The position numbers and the translations under genes are program-made. A model generated the notes under the pieces. That model worked only from the letters and a program-made list of their open reading frames with translations. It did not search any database and was not told the origin of the DNA. This document shows, in pieces, positions 32,251 to 40,913 of a stretch of 64,000 nt of DNA. Position 1 is the stretch's first letter. Every line of letters begins with the position of its first letter. Source of the stretch: SZUA-451 sp034721895 (lineage in GTDB: Bacteria; Campylobacterota; Campylobacteria; Campylobacterales; Sulfurovaceae); assembly GCA_034721895.1 (NCBI GenBank), contig JAYEND010000041.1, forward strand, positions 26,109 through 90,108, given 5' to 3'.

Positions 32251-32962
32251 TCTCATACTCCCAATTGAAATGTTGCCATAAGCCCAAATCACTGGGCTTC
32301 CCCAAGCTCTCTTCCAATTCGTCCAAGAACCTGTCACGCGGTACGACAGTCGCCCCAAGACGCATGAGATGGTCATTGGTAATCTGGCAATCTATAAAAT
32401 CATAGCCTTTCGCGCCTAAAACATCACTTAGCGCCTTAAATGCCACCTTGGAAGCATCGTGCACAAGAGAAAACATCGACTCCCCGAAGAAGGCTTTACC
32501 CATTGCGACCCCATACAATCCTCCGACAAGCTTCCCTTTATGATACACTTCAACACTATGAGCAAACCCCATTTCATGAAGCTCCATATAGGCTTGCTGC
32601 ATTTCACTCACCAGCCAGGTGCCTTTTTGCCCTTCCCTGGGTACCGTTCCGCAATAGCGGATCACTTCGGAAAATCGCTGATCAAATGTCACCGTAAAAC
32701 CACCGTTCCTCAATACACGCCTGAAAGATTTACTGAGTTTGAAATCATTGGGGTAAAGCACCAGTCTTGGATCGGGTGACCACCAGAGAATCGGATCATC
32801 TGCGTTATACCAGGGGAATATGCCTCTTCGATACGCTGTCAGCAGACGATTGGGAGAGAGGTCTCCTCCGAAAGCCAGCAAGCCTTCTGTAGATGCATAG
32901 CGAGGGTTGGGAAAGATCATATCCTTCCCCAGAGGTGCAATTGCATAACCTTCATCGAACAT
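32243..32962 (-). CDS. aat: Leucyl/phenylalanyl-tRNA-protein transferase
   Basis: The 239-residue enzyme adds Leu or Phe to proteins with N-terminal Arg or Lys, creating bacterial N-degrons. GLLAFGGDLSPNRLLTAYRRG and GIFPWY are signatures (seen as LLAFGGDL and RRGIFPWYN). ATG 32962 is preferred to a TTG three codons upstream. It lies 10 bases after clpA, which with ClpS degrades the modified proteins, so product and consumer are in one operon. Confidence 0.95.
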   Translation of the reverse strand: MFDEGYAIAPLGKDMIFPNPRYASTEGLLAFGGDLSPNRLLTAYRRGIFPWYNADDPILWWSPDPRLVLYPNDFKLSKSFRRVLRNGGFTVTFDQRFSEVIRYCGTVPREGQKGTWLVSEMQQAYMELHEMGFAHSVEVYHKGKLVGGLYGVAMGKAFFGESMFSLVHDASKVAFKALSDVLGAKGYDFIDCQITNDHLMRLGATVVPRDRFLDELEESLGKPSDLGLWQHFNWEYENG

Positions 32963-32972
32963 AGAGCCCAAT

Positions 32973-35159
32973 TTATTTCCCTTTAAATTTAAAGGTCAGT
33001 TCATCCTCTGAAAATCCAACTTTGACCGTACCGCCTTTTTGCAAAGAACCAAAGAGAATTTCATCTGTGAGCTTCTCTTTAATCATCTCATCAATGACAC
33101 GGGCAATATGCCTCGCGCCATAGCGCTCATCGTATCCTTCTTTTGCCAAATACTCTTTGGCTTCTTTTGAGACTTTGATTTTGATCTTTTTATCCGCCAT
33201 TTGCTCGTTCAGTTTTTCAAGTTCACGATCAACGATCTCGATCAGCACATCAAGTGAAAGCGGATTGAAATTGATCGTTGCACTCAGACGGTTTCTAAAC
33301 TCAGGAGCAAAGAAATTCTTAATTGCATTCTCCGTTTTGACACTATTATCTTTGGTGAAGCCCATAACATTGGCTTCTTTCGTTCCGATGTTGGATGTCA
33401 TAATCAAAATCACATTTTTAAAATCACTCACCATGCCGTTATTATCAGTCAGTTTCGCACCATCCATCACCTGCAGCAGAATATTCATGATGTCGGGATG
33501 CGCCTTCTCAATCTCATCGAGCAGGAGTACAGTATGCGGATGTTTCTTGATCATCTCAGTCAGCAGTCCGCCCTGTTCAAATCCCACATATCCCGGAGGG
33601 GCACCTATCAATCGGCTGATAGAGTGCTTCTCCATATACTCACTCATATCGAGACGCTCGAAGTGAACATGCATCGTATCAGCAAGCTCTGTTGCCAATG
33701 CTGTTTTCCCCACTCCTGTCGGTCCGACAAATAGAAAACTTCCGATAGGACTGTTAGGTTTATTGAGTCCTGCATAAGAGCGCTTGATAGCACGGGTAAG
33801 GGCATCGATCGCATGATCCTGCCCAATGATCTTCTCTTTGAGATCTTCGTCCAGCACCTGGAGCTTCGTCGTATCATCCGTGCCGACCACAGTAGAGGGG
33901 AGCTTCAGCATTTTAGAGACGCTCTCTTCGATATCTCTTGGTATGACCGTAATATCCTCTTTGCCCTGGAGCATGAAGTGCGCTCCCACCTCATCAATGA
34001 TATCCATCGCCTTATCCGGAAGAAAACGATCATGCAGATACTTCACCGAAAGATCGACAGCACGCTGCAGGGATTCATCACTGAAAGAGATACTGTGGAA
34101 ATCTTCATACTTGTGTTTGACCCCCTGCAGGATCATCATGGTATCTTCAATGCTTGGTTCATCTACATCTACTTTGGCAAAACGGCGCGACAGGGCTTTG
34201 TCTTTGTCAAAAAAGTTTCTATACTCTGCATAAGTCGTCGCACCGATACACTTGATATCCCCTCTTGCCAGTGCCGGCTTGAGGATATTGGCCGCATCCA
34301 TACTGCCGCCGCTCGTACTCCCCGCACCGACCATCGTATGGATCTCATCGATAAACAGGATCGCTTTGTCAATCTCCTGCAACTCTTTAAGGATCGCCTT
34401 GAGACGCTTCTCAAAATCACCACGATATTTGGTTCCAGCGATCAATGCTCCCATATCCAGTGCAAATATTTGCGAGCCCTTCAAAACATTCGGCACATCC
34501 TCTTCCGAAATCTGCAATGCCAAGCCCTCGGCAATCGCCGTTTTACCGACACCCGGCTCACCGACCAGCAATGGATTGTTCTTTTTCCTGCGACAAAGTG
34601 TCTGCATCACACGTTCTATCTCATTTTCCCGCCCTATAACGGGGTCGATCTTTCCTTCTCTTGAGAGCTCCACCAATTCCTGGGTGAACTGCTCCAAAAC
34701 AGTCTCCTGCTTCTCCTTCTTCTCTTTTTCGGGTGAAGTGGTCTGCTGATGTGAAATAGTCTCCAATACATCTACCCTATCAATTCCCGCTCTTTTCATC
34801 AGGTAGACGGCATAAGAGTGTTTTTGCAAAAAAGCTGCTGCCAGCATATCTCCAACCGTTGCTTCTGTCCGACCAGAACTGTGAATCTGCGTCATCATAT
34901 CATTGATCGCACGTGAAAGCGCAACCGTCTCGAAGGGCTCCACCGCCTCACTGAGCGAGGGCATCGTTGCATTCATATGACTGATGATCCCTTTCGTCAG
35001 ACTGCCGGGGTCCACATCAAGTGCCTGAAAGATCTCCCTCCCTTCATCGCTTTGCAGTATCGACCAGAACACATGCTCCAGTGTCAAATACTCATGTCTG
35101 TTCTCTTTGGCATAGCCAACTGATCTTTTAAATACATCATTCAATGCAATACTGATCAT
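32973..35159 (-). CDS. clpA: ATP-dependent Clp protease ATP-binding subunit ClpA
   Basis: The 728-residue protein has an N-terminal Clp repeat domain (binds ClpS), AAA1 with GEPGVGKTAIAEG and FIDEIHTMVGAG, and AAA2 with GPTGVGKTALATELA and LLLDEIEKAHPD. The short middle region marks it as ClpA rather than ClpB. It unfolds substrates for ClpP, which is not in the window. The start shares a base with the clpS stop. Confidence 0.96.
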   Translation of the reverse strand: MISIALNDVFKRSVGYAKENRHEYLTLEHVFWSILQSDEGREIFQALDVDPGSLTKGIISHMNATMPSLSEAVEPFETVALSRAINDMMTQIHSSGRTEATVGDMLAAAFLQKHSYAVYLMKRAGIDRVDVLETISHQQTTSPEKEKKEKQETVLEQFTQELVELSREGKIDPVIGRENEIERVMQTLCRRKKNNPLLVGEPGVGKTAIAEGLALQISEEDVPNVLKGSQIFALDMGALIAGTKYRGDFEKRLKAILKELQEIDKAILFIDEIHTMVGAGSTSGGSMDAANILKPALARGDIKCIGATTYAEYRNFFDKDKALSRRFAKVDVDEPSIEDTMMILQGVKHKYEDFHSISFSDESLQRAVDLSVKYLHDRFLPDKAMDIIDEVGAHFMLQGKEDITVIPRDIEESVSKMLKLPSTVVGTDDTTKLQVLDEDLKEKIIGQDHAIDALTRAIKRSYAGLNKPNSPIGSFLFVGPTGVGKTALATELADTMHVHFERLDMSEYMEKHSISRLIGAPPGYVGFEQGGLLTEMIKKHPHTVLLLDEIEKAHPDIMNILLQVMDGAKLTDNNGMVSDFKNVILIMTSNIGTKEANVMGFTKDNSVKTENAIKNFFAPEFRNRLSATINFNPLSLDVLIEIVDRELEKLNEQMADKKIKIKVSKEAKEYLAKEGYDERYGARHIARVIDEMIKEKLTDEILFGSLQKGGTVKVGFSEDELTFKFKGK

Positions 35160-35458
35160 TATTCATCCTTTTCTATCGTTGCAAGCAGAGGAAACTCATT
35201 TTGTTTGGCAAGCTTTTTTACCTGTTCTGCCTTGGTCTGTGCGATCTCATAGGTATAGACACCGCAGATCGCACTCCCTTTCTCATGGATTTTAAGCATG
35301 ATCATTTCAGCTTCCTGTGTATTCTTGTGAAAAATCTTCATCAGGATATTCACAACAAAATCCATGCTGGTATAGTCATCGTTGTGCAGCAGCACCCGAA
35401 ACATATCCGGTTCCTGAAGCTCCAGGTCAACTTCTACTTCCTCTCTTATTTTTGGCAA
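35159..35458 (-). CDS. clpS: ATP-dependent Clp protease adaptor ClpS
   Basis: The 99-residue adaptor recognises N-terminal Leu, Phe, Tyr or Trp and passes substrates to ClpA. The binding region LHNDDYTSMDFVV (NDDYT) is conserved, as is the histidine-containing helix around EKGSAICGVYTYEIAQTK. The start appears to be TTG at 35458 behind AAAGGA, with no ATG in reach. It leads the clpS-clpA-aat operon and is divergent from bioD. Confidence 0.94.
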   Translation of the reverse strand: MPKIREEVEVDLELQEPDMFRVLLHNDDYTSMDFVVNILMKIFHKNTQEAEMIMLKIHEKGSAICGVYTYEIAQTKAEQVKKLAKQNEFPLLATIEKDE

Positions 35459-35607
35459 AATAATCCTTTATTCTCTCTACTTTTATGATACTATATTAAT
35501 TTATTGTTTACCGCTTCTCATTTATTTTAATTTGATTACATTAGTGACTTACTCACTTAATTACTTGCGGTAATACTATATTATACAGAAATTTCAAGGA
35601 TTTGCAA
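35459..35607. promoter_or_regulatory. Divergent clpS / bioD control region
   Basis: The AT-rich 149 bases hold atactatatta twice (35489-35499 and 35574-35584), an inverted pair ttaccgc/gcggtaa (35508-35514 and 35567-35573), and between them the near-palindrome agtgacttactcact. Both genes must start here. The symmetric layout looks operator-like, but no known operator is recognised. Confidence 0.4.
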
Positions 35608-36243
35608 ATGCGACCTCTTTTTGTCTCAGCTACCGGCACCAATGTCGGTAAAACCTATACCACTTTGCGTCTTATAAAGGCTTTTGCCAGGAAAAATATT
35701 CGTGTCGGAGTTTGCAAGCCCATCGAAACGGGGGTCACCGATACACCCGTGGATGCAAAACTGCTCCTTGATGCCTGCCGGAAAGCCAACCCTGCTTTCC
35801 GATCTTTCTCTCCTTTTGATATCACTGCCTATACTTTTCCTCTTCCGGCAGCACCTTTCTCTGCAGATACCCGAAAAACCATTCAGGTTGACAAAATTCA
35901 TGACAAAATTCGGGAACTCCACAAGCACTGTGATCTTCTCATCATCGAAGGTGCCGGAGGACTTATGGTTCCTATCACCTCAGACTATCTGATGATAGAC
36001 CTGGCCAGAGAACTTGGTGCAAAAATCCTTCTTGTAACACCAAGCAGGCTCGGCTGTATCAATGATACACTCCTCTCCATAGAAGCTCTCCGAAACCGAG
36101 ATATCGATTTCGACTGGTGTGTCAATCTCTATGAAGACAGTGATACTTTTGAAAAAGTCACAAAACCTTTTTATGATATCAAATTCCCTCACTGGTGGGA
36201 TGCGGATAAGGGAGTTGATCATTTTGTCAAAAATTATTTATAA
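35608..36243 (+). CDS. bioD: Dethiobiotin synthetase
   Basis: The 211-residue ATP-dependent carboxylase closes the ureido ring of dethiobiotin. The P-loop SATGTNVGKTYTT lies near residues 7-19, CKPIETGV follows, and IEGAGGLMVPI is in the middle. ATG 35608 has AAGGA 8 bases upstream; a TTG two codons earlier is less likely. No other biotin gene is adjacent. Confidence 0.95.
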   Translation: MRPLFVSATGTNVGKTYTTLRLIKAFARKNIRVGVCKPIETGVTDTPVDAKLLLDACRKANPAFRSFSPFDITAYTFPLPAAPFSADTRKTIQVDKIHDKIRELHKHCDLLIIEGAGGLMVPITSDYLMIDLARELGAKILLVTPSRLGCINDTLLSIEALRNRDIDFDWCVNLYEDSDTFEKVTKPFYDIKFPHWWDADKGVDHFVKNYL

Positions 36244-36254
36244 ATTATTTGTGC

Positions 36255-36260
36255 TATAGT
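36255..36260 (+). promoter_or_regulatory. Candidate extended -10 of the cytochrome gene
   Basis: TGCTATAGT lies 20-29 bases upstream of the cytochrome ATG, leaving a very short leader with AAGGA. A transcript from bioD could equally cover this gene. Confidence 0.3.
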
Positions 36261-36279
36261 ATTGCAAAGAAGGATTTTT

Positions 36280-37389
36280 ATGAAAAACTTATTTTTATTC
36301 CTTATCTCAATAGCCTCTTTGCTTGCAAATGATGCCGTCCATACTTTTGCAAAAAGTGAAGATTGCAAACAATGCCATGCTGGGATCTATAAAGAGTTTT
36401 CCGGTTCTATGCATGCTCATTCAACTCCCCAAAAAGATCCTATCCACAACTCCGTTTGGGCCAATCATCCGCAACATAAAAAGCTGGAGAGATATGGTTG
36501 CGGCAAGTGTCACACACCCGCAGCTGATAATCTTGACAAGATGGTCACAAAAGGTCAAAAAGCACTTCCGGACATGAATAATGAAACCCATCAGGCGGGG
36601 ATTACCTGTGCCTACTGCCACAGGATACAATCGATTGAACATCATCAAAAATCAAATACCAACATTATCTCCAAAGAGGAGAAAAAGTATTTCGGAACAC
36701 TGAAAGAACATATAGAATCTCCTTATCATGGCATCGTAACAGAAGGTAATGAGCACATGAAAAACGGAAATGTCTGTATAGGCTGCCACTCTCATAAGCG
36801 TAACAAATGGGGATTGAACGTCTGTTCGACCAATATTGACAATGAACTGGACGGTGCCAACTGTGTCAGTTGTCACATGCCCAAAATAGAAGGAAGCGTA
36901 ACAGATTTCAAAGATACCAAAGTCCATGCCTTTCATGGCTTTGCCGGTACACATTTTCACTCTGAAATGCTGGAAAAATATGTTGATATTTCGATAGTCA
37001 GAAATATTGACAATTTTGTTGTCATTATTGACAACCAGACTTCTCATGCGCTGATGCTTCATCCGCTTCGTCTGGCAGTTTTGAAAGTGAAAGTTGCCCG
37101 TAATGGGGAAATAACCAAGCTAAAAGATGAAGCTTTTGTCAGAGTCATAGGCAAAGACGGAAAACCTGCAATGCCCTGGGCTGCAGACAAGACGCTTAAA
37201 GATACCATAATACAGGCCAACGAGAAGAGAAGTGTCAACTATGATTTTAAACTCCGGAAGGGTGACAAAGTGGATGTGGTGTTAGGATACTTTTTAGTCA
37301 ATCCGAAAGTAGTCAGGCAATTAAAACTTGAAAATGAGAAAGTGGCAACAGAATTTCATGAGTTTAAAAAGAAAAGCTTTGAGTTTTAA
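36280..37389 (+). CDS. Periplasmic pentahaem cytochrome c
   Basis: The 369-residue protein has a signal peptide (about 1-17) and five CXXCH haem sites at residues 29-33, 74-78, 110-114, 166-170 and 195-199, with many extra histidines as possible distal ligands. The haem-rich half resembles the cytochrome c554 / HAO-like multihaem group. The last 140 residues have no haem site and look beta-rich (DNFVVIIDNQTSHALMLHPL). Start at ATG 36280 with AAGGA. It probably carries electrons in the periplasm. Partner and substrate are unknown. It is not one of the well-named reductases I can recognise. Confidence 0.85.
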   Translation: MKNLFLFLISIASLLANDAVHTFAKSEDCKQCHAGIYKEFSGSMHAHSTPQKDPIHNSVWANHPQHKKLERYGCGKCHTPAADNLDKMVTKGQKALPDMNNETHQAGITCAYCHRIQSIEHHQKSNTNIISKEEKKYFGTLKEHIESPYHGIVTEGNEHMKNGNVCIGCHSHKRNKWGLNVCSTNIDNELDGANCVSCHMPKIEGSVTDFKDTKVHAFHGFAGTHFHSEMLEKYVDISIVRNIDNFVVIIDNQTSHALMLHPLRLAVLKVKVARNGEITKLKDEAFVRVIGKDGKPAMPWAADKTLKDTIIQANEKRSVNYDFKLRKGDKVDVVLGYFLVNPKVVRQLKLENEKVATEFHEFKKKSFEF

Positions 37390-37408
37390 TGAGTGCCATT
37401 CACTCATT
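37388..37408 (+). terminator. Hairpin after the cytochrome gene
   Basis: AATGAGTG, loop CCATT, CACTCATT form an 8-bp stem that begins within the cytochrome stop codon. Only a weak T run follows, so it may be an inefficient terminator or a 3'-end stabiliser. Confidence 0.45.
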
Positions 37409-37411
37409 TGC

Positions 37412-37417
37412 TATAAT
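37412..37417 (+). promoter_or_regulatory. Extended -10 promoter of pyrB
   Basis: TTTGCTATAAT contains a perfect TGNTATAAT, ending 26 bases before the pyrB start codon. This fits a promoter just behind the cytochrome hairpin. The -35 region is not conserved. Confidence 0.55.
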
Positions 37418-37443
37418 TTGACAAACTATTCGAAAGATCATCT

Positions 37444-38319
37444 ATGCAACATCTTGTAGACACGACCAACTTGAGTGACAGACAAATTTCTAATATCTTG
37501 CATGACGCCAAAAAATTCAAAATGCAAAAACCCATTACACTGCTTCGGGACAAACTTCTTATCACCCTTTTTTTTGAAAGCTCCACCCGGACACGCAGTT
37601 CTTTTGAAGTAGCAGCAAAACGTTTGGGGGCTTCCGTAGTACACTTGGATCCCTCCAGAAGTTCAACCAAAAAAGGTGAAACACTTGAAGATACCTTTGC
37701 CAATCTCTGTGCGATGGAGCCTGACGGGGTGATCATCCGTCATTCAGAGAACGAAACCCCGCAACAGCTGGCAGAGATGGAAATGACCTCAGTCATCAAT
37801 GCAGGAGCAGGAAGCCAGGCACACCCTACACAGGCATTGCTGGATCTCTTTACCATGCAGGAACATTTTGGGGATATCAAAGGAAAAACTATAGCCATCG
37901 TAGGAGACATCGTCAGTTCCCGTGTTGCCAGCTCAGGAATCAGACTCTTTGCGCGCATGGGAATGAATGTGATTTTGGTCGCACCCAAGCCCTTCATGCC
38001 GCAAAGCGATCTGCCGCAACATGAAGAACTCGAAGAGGTTCTGGACCAGGTCGATGTGGTAATGAGTCTTCGTGCTCAGCTGGAGCGTCATACTTCTCCG
38101 ATCTTTGATGACTATGAGGAGTATGCCAGACACTACTGTATCACCGCAGAACGTTTGGGTACAAGAGATATTCTGATCCTGCATCCCGGACCGGTAATGA
38201 GAAATATAGATATCTCGGATGAGGTATTGAATGATCCACACTGTAAAGTACTGGAGCAGGTCAAAAACGGGGTCTTTATCCGCATGGCTATTTTGAAACT
38301 TCTTCTGCTTGATTCATGA
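37444..38319 (+). CDS. pyrB: Aspartate carbamoyltransferase catalytic subunit
   Basis: The 291-residue enzyme makes N-carbamoyl-aspartate for pyrimidine synthesis. The carbamoyl-phosphate motif FFESSTRTRSSFE and the SSTKKGET loop are visible; HPGPVMR near the C-terminus is the aspartate-binding signature. No regulatory pyrI lies nearby. The stop overlaps the pabB start by 4 bases. Confidence 0.96.
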   Translation: MQHLVDTTNLSDRQISNILHDAKKFKMQKPITLLRDKLLITLFFESSTRTRSSFEVAAKRLGASVVHLDPSRSSTKKGETLEDTFANLCAMEPDGVIIRHSENETPQQLAEMEMTSVINAGAGSQAHPTQALLDLFTMQEHFGDIKGKTIAIVGDIVSSRVASSGIRLFARMGMNVILVAPKPFMPQSDLPQHEELEEVLDQVDVVMSLRAQLERHTSPIFDDYEEYARHYCITAERLGTRDILILHPGPVMRNIDISDEVLNDPHCKVLEQVKNGVFIRMAILKLLLLDS

Positions 38320-39290
38320 AAGAGTGGCTTGACCACCCTTCCGGTATCACCAGGATCAATGATCTGGGAAGAGATCGGGAGCCTTTCCTCTTCATCTTCT
38401 CCTATGACAAGCAAAAGATCTTTGCCAAAGCACTGAGTGAACTCGATGACGATATCTTCTATAAATTGGAAGATTGGCGCAACTATCCGGTACAAAAACG
38501 GGAAAAATCCTATCATTTCTCCAAATTCCCCATAGACTTCAAGCGCTACAAAGAAGCTCTTTATAACATACATGAAGAGATCCGTTCAGGCAATACTTAC
38601 CTGCTCAACCTCACCTTCAAAACACCCATAGAGACAGACTTAACACTCAAAGAGATCTTTACCTATGCCAGAGCCAAATTCAAACTCTATTTCAAGGGAG
38701 AGTTTATCTGCTTCTCTCCGGAACGTTTTGTAGAAATCAGCAACAATGTCATTTCAACCTATCCCATGAAAGGAACCATCGAAGCTTCCCTGCCTGATGC
38801 CGACATACAGATCCTCTCTGACCCCAAAGAGATGGCAGAGCATGTCATGATCGTCGATCTCATGCGCAATGATCTGGGAATCATCGGCAGTAATGTCAAA
38901 GTGGAAAAATTCCGCTATATCGATAAGATCAGGGCCGGAGAAAAAGAACTGCTGCAGATCAGCTCCAAAATTACTGCCAATCTTCCTGAAAATTGGAAAG
39001 AAAATATCGGCGATATCATTGATAAACTGGCTCCGGCCGGCTCTATCACCGGCACACCCAAAAAATATACTGTTGAGATCATTGATGCCGTTGAAAACTA
39101 TGAACGGGGTTTTTATACCGGCATCTTTGGGATTTTTGATGGACAGACACTGCGCTCCGGCGTGATGATCCGTTTCATTGAAGAAGAAAACGGTGCACTT
39201 TTTTATAAAAGTGGTGGTGGCATCACCATTGACAGTGATGCGCAAAGTGAATATGCAGAGCTTCTCGATAAGATTTATCTGCCTTTTTGA
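38316..39290 (+). CDS. pabB: Aminodeoxychorismate synthase component I
   Basis: The 324-residue chorismate-utilising enzyme makes aminodeoxychorismate for folate. It is of the short type. Signatures include GNTYLLNLTF, YPMKGTI, VDLMRNDLG and PAGSITGTPKK. The N-terminal tryptophan-binding part found in longer PabB and TrpE proteins is reduced. It is translationally coupled to pyrB (ATGA overlap). The glutaminase partner and PabC are not in the window, although folC, the last folate step, is. Confidence 0.92.
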   Translation: MKEWLDHPSGITRINDLGRDREPFLFIFSYDKQKIFAKALSELDDDIFYKLEDWRNYPVQKREKSYHFSKFPIDFKRYKEALYNIHEEIRSGNTYLLNLTFKTPIETDLTLKEIFTYARAKFKLYFKGEFICFSPERFVEISNNVISTYPMKGTIEASLPDADIQILSDPKEMAEHVMIVDLMRNDLGIIGSNVKVEKFRYIDKIRAGEKELLQISSKITANLPENWKENIGDIIDKLAPAGSITGTPKKYTVEIIDAVENYERGFYTGIFGIFDGQTLRSGVMIRFIEEENGALFYKSGGGITIDSDAQSEYAELLDKIYLPF

Positions 39291-39336
39291 GATATAACCT
39301 AAGGGCACCTCTAGTAGACTTCCAGTAGTAATAAGA

Positions 39337-39342
39337 TATAAT
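39337..39342 (+). promoter_or_regulatory. Candidate -10 box of the DUF808 gene
   Basis: TATAAT in AGATATAATTCTC lies 32 bases before the DUF808 start codon, with AGAAGGAG close to the ATG. There is no recognisable -35. Confidence 0.45.
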
Positions 39343-39373
39343 TCTCACTAAAAATAAGAGAGAAGGAGTTACT

Positions 39374-40252
39374 ATGTCAGCAGGTTTTTTTGCTGTATTT
39401 GATGATATTGCAATGCTACTCGATGATGCCGCTGCGATGAGCAAGGTCGCTACCAAGAAGACCGCTGGAATACTTGGAGATGATCTCGCAGTCAATGCCC
39501 AGAAGGCTTCAGGTTTTGCCTCTTCACGAGAGCTCCCTGTCCTATGGGCTATCTCCAAAGGCTCAATGATCAACAAACTCATCATTTTGCCATTTGCTTT
39601 TTTTCTCAGCGCATTTGCTCCCTGGGCGATCGTCCCTATATTGATGCTGGGGGGTATCTATCTCGCTTTTGAGGGGGCAGAGAAGATCTATGAGCATTTT
39701 GCCCCTCATGCCGAGAAAGCGCATGAGATAGACCTCAGCCCAAAGAGCGAAGAAGAGATACTGGAGCATGAAAAAAAGAAGATCAAATCAGCGATCATCA
39801 CAGACTTCATACTCTCCGTCGAGATTATCATCATCGCACTGGGAACAGTTGTTGACCAGCCGCTCTCGATACAGATCATCGTAGTTTCGCTGGTTGCCCT
39901 GCTCGCTACGGTAGGTGTCTATGGGATCGTTGCGATGATTATCAGGATGGATGATGTAGGCTTCAAGATAATCGAAACAGGAGAGCGAAAAGCAAAGGCA
40001 TGGATAACCAAAATGGGGCAAATCCTGGTTCAGTCCCTCCCCAAAGTGATCCGGGCATTGACCGTCGTAGGAACCATTGCGATGCTCCTCGTAGCAGGAG
40101 GTATCTTCGTCCATAATGTCCCAGCGATCCATCATGCGATTGAATTTATACCCAGCAGTATTTTGGGTGAGTTGATCGTGGGTTCGGTGGTTGGACTGCT
40201 TGCGTTGGTCACCGAAAAAGGGGTGATGAAAGTGAAGAGCAATTTTGTTTAG
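39374..40252 (+). CDS. DUF808 (YedI-type) membrane protein
   Basis: The 292-residue inner-membrane protein begins AGFFAVFDDIAMLLDDAAAMSK, the family signature (first part seen as FDDIAMLLDD), followed by about six membrane segments. E. coli YedI belongs here and its role is unknown. AGAAGGAG lies 8 bases before the ATG. It is a single gene with its own likely promoter. Confidence 0.9.
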   Translation: MSAGFFAVFDDIAMLLDDAAAMSKVATKKTAGILGDDLAVNAQKASGFASSRELPVLWAISKGSMINKLIILPFAFFLSAFAPWAIVPILMLGGIYLAFEGAEKIYEHFAPHAEKAHEIDLSPKSEEEILEHEKKKIKSAIITDFILSVEIIIIALGTVVDQPLSIQIIVVSLVALLATVGVYGIVAMIIRMDDVGFKIIETGERKAKAWITKMGQILVQSLPKVIRALTVVGTIAMLLVAGGIFVHNVPAIHHAIEFIPSSILGELIVGSVVGLLALVTEKGVMKVKSNFV

Positions 40253-40315
40253 GAATTTTCATATTTAACTTTTTTATGTACAATAATTGATAATTTAACC
40301 TTAAAGGACAAAAAA

Positions 40316-40876
40316 ATGAAAAAGAAAATAGTTTCTTTCGCCACTATACTCACAAGCCTCTTTATACTGACCGCCTGTTCAAGCCTGCAGGTTTCAATCG
40401 ATAATAACCCCAGCATCAACGCCACTACTTTTCCTACATTTGCTATCGTACACGGGGGTTCATCATTGAATGACCCAGCAGATAATAGAATCAGATCAGC
40501 CATCACCGGTGTTCTGGAATCAAAAGGATACAAAGTAGCTTCCGCCAGCAAGGCTTCATTTATTGTCATCTATGACTATGGTCAAAGAGAGCAATCCGGT
40601 GTCACCCCTGTCTATACTCCTGCGATGGGAATGTATGGGCCGATGTATGGTCCTATGGGAATGTATGCCCCATTCGGCGGTTATCAGACATTGGTTCCGT
40701 ATAGTTATACCGAGGGCCAATTTGCGATCCGCATGATCAATCCGAAAACCAAAAAAGCATTTTGGACTGCTGATGCCAAAAATGAGTTAGTCAACAAAAA
40801 GACCAGTGCAGAAAAAACAAAGTATGTAGATGGTCTCATCACACAGATCCTGAAAAAATATCCGGTACGCAAATAA
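40316..40876 (+). CDS. DUF4136-type lipoprotein
   Basis: The 186-residue protein has a lipobox (FILTACSS), so it should be lipid-anchored. The body fits DUF4136: a beta-alpha start (TFPTFAIVHGG), a central low-complexity loop rich in G, M, Y and P (MGMYGPMYGPMGMY), then FAIRMINPKTKKAFWTADA and a C-terminal helix ending KKYP. Function of the family is unknown. AAAGGA precedes the ATG. Confidence 0.8.
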   Translation: MKKKIVSFATILTSLFILTACSSLQVSIDNNPSINATTFPTFAIVHGGSSLNDPADNRIRSAITGVLESKGYKVASASKASFIVIYDYGQREQSGVTPVYTPAMGMYGPMYGPMGMYAPFGGYQTLVPYSYTEGQFAIRMINPKTKKAFWTADAKNELVNKKTSAEKTKYVDGLITQILKKYPVRK

Positions 40877-40913
40877 AAGAGTTGACGGGAAGGCACTCCT
40901 TTCTCTTCAGCGT

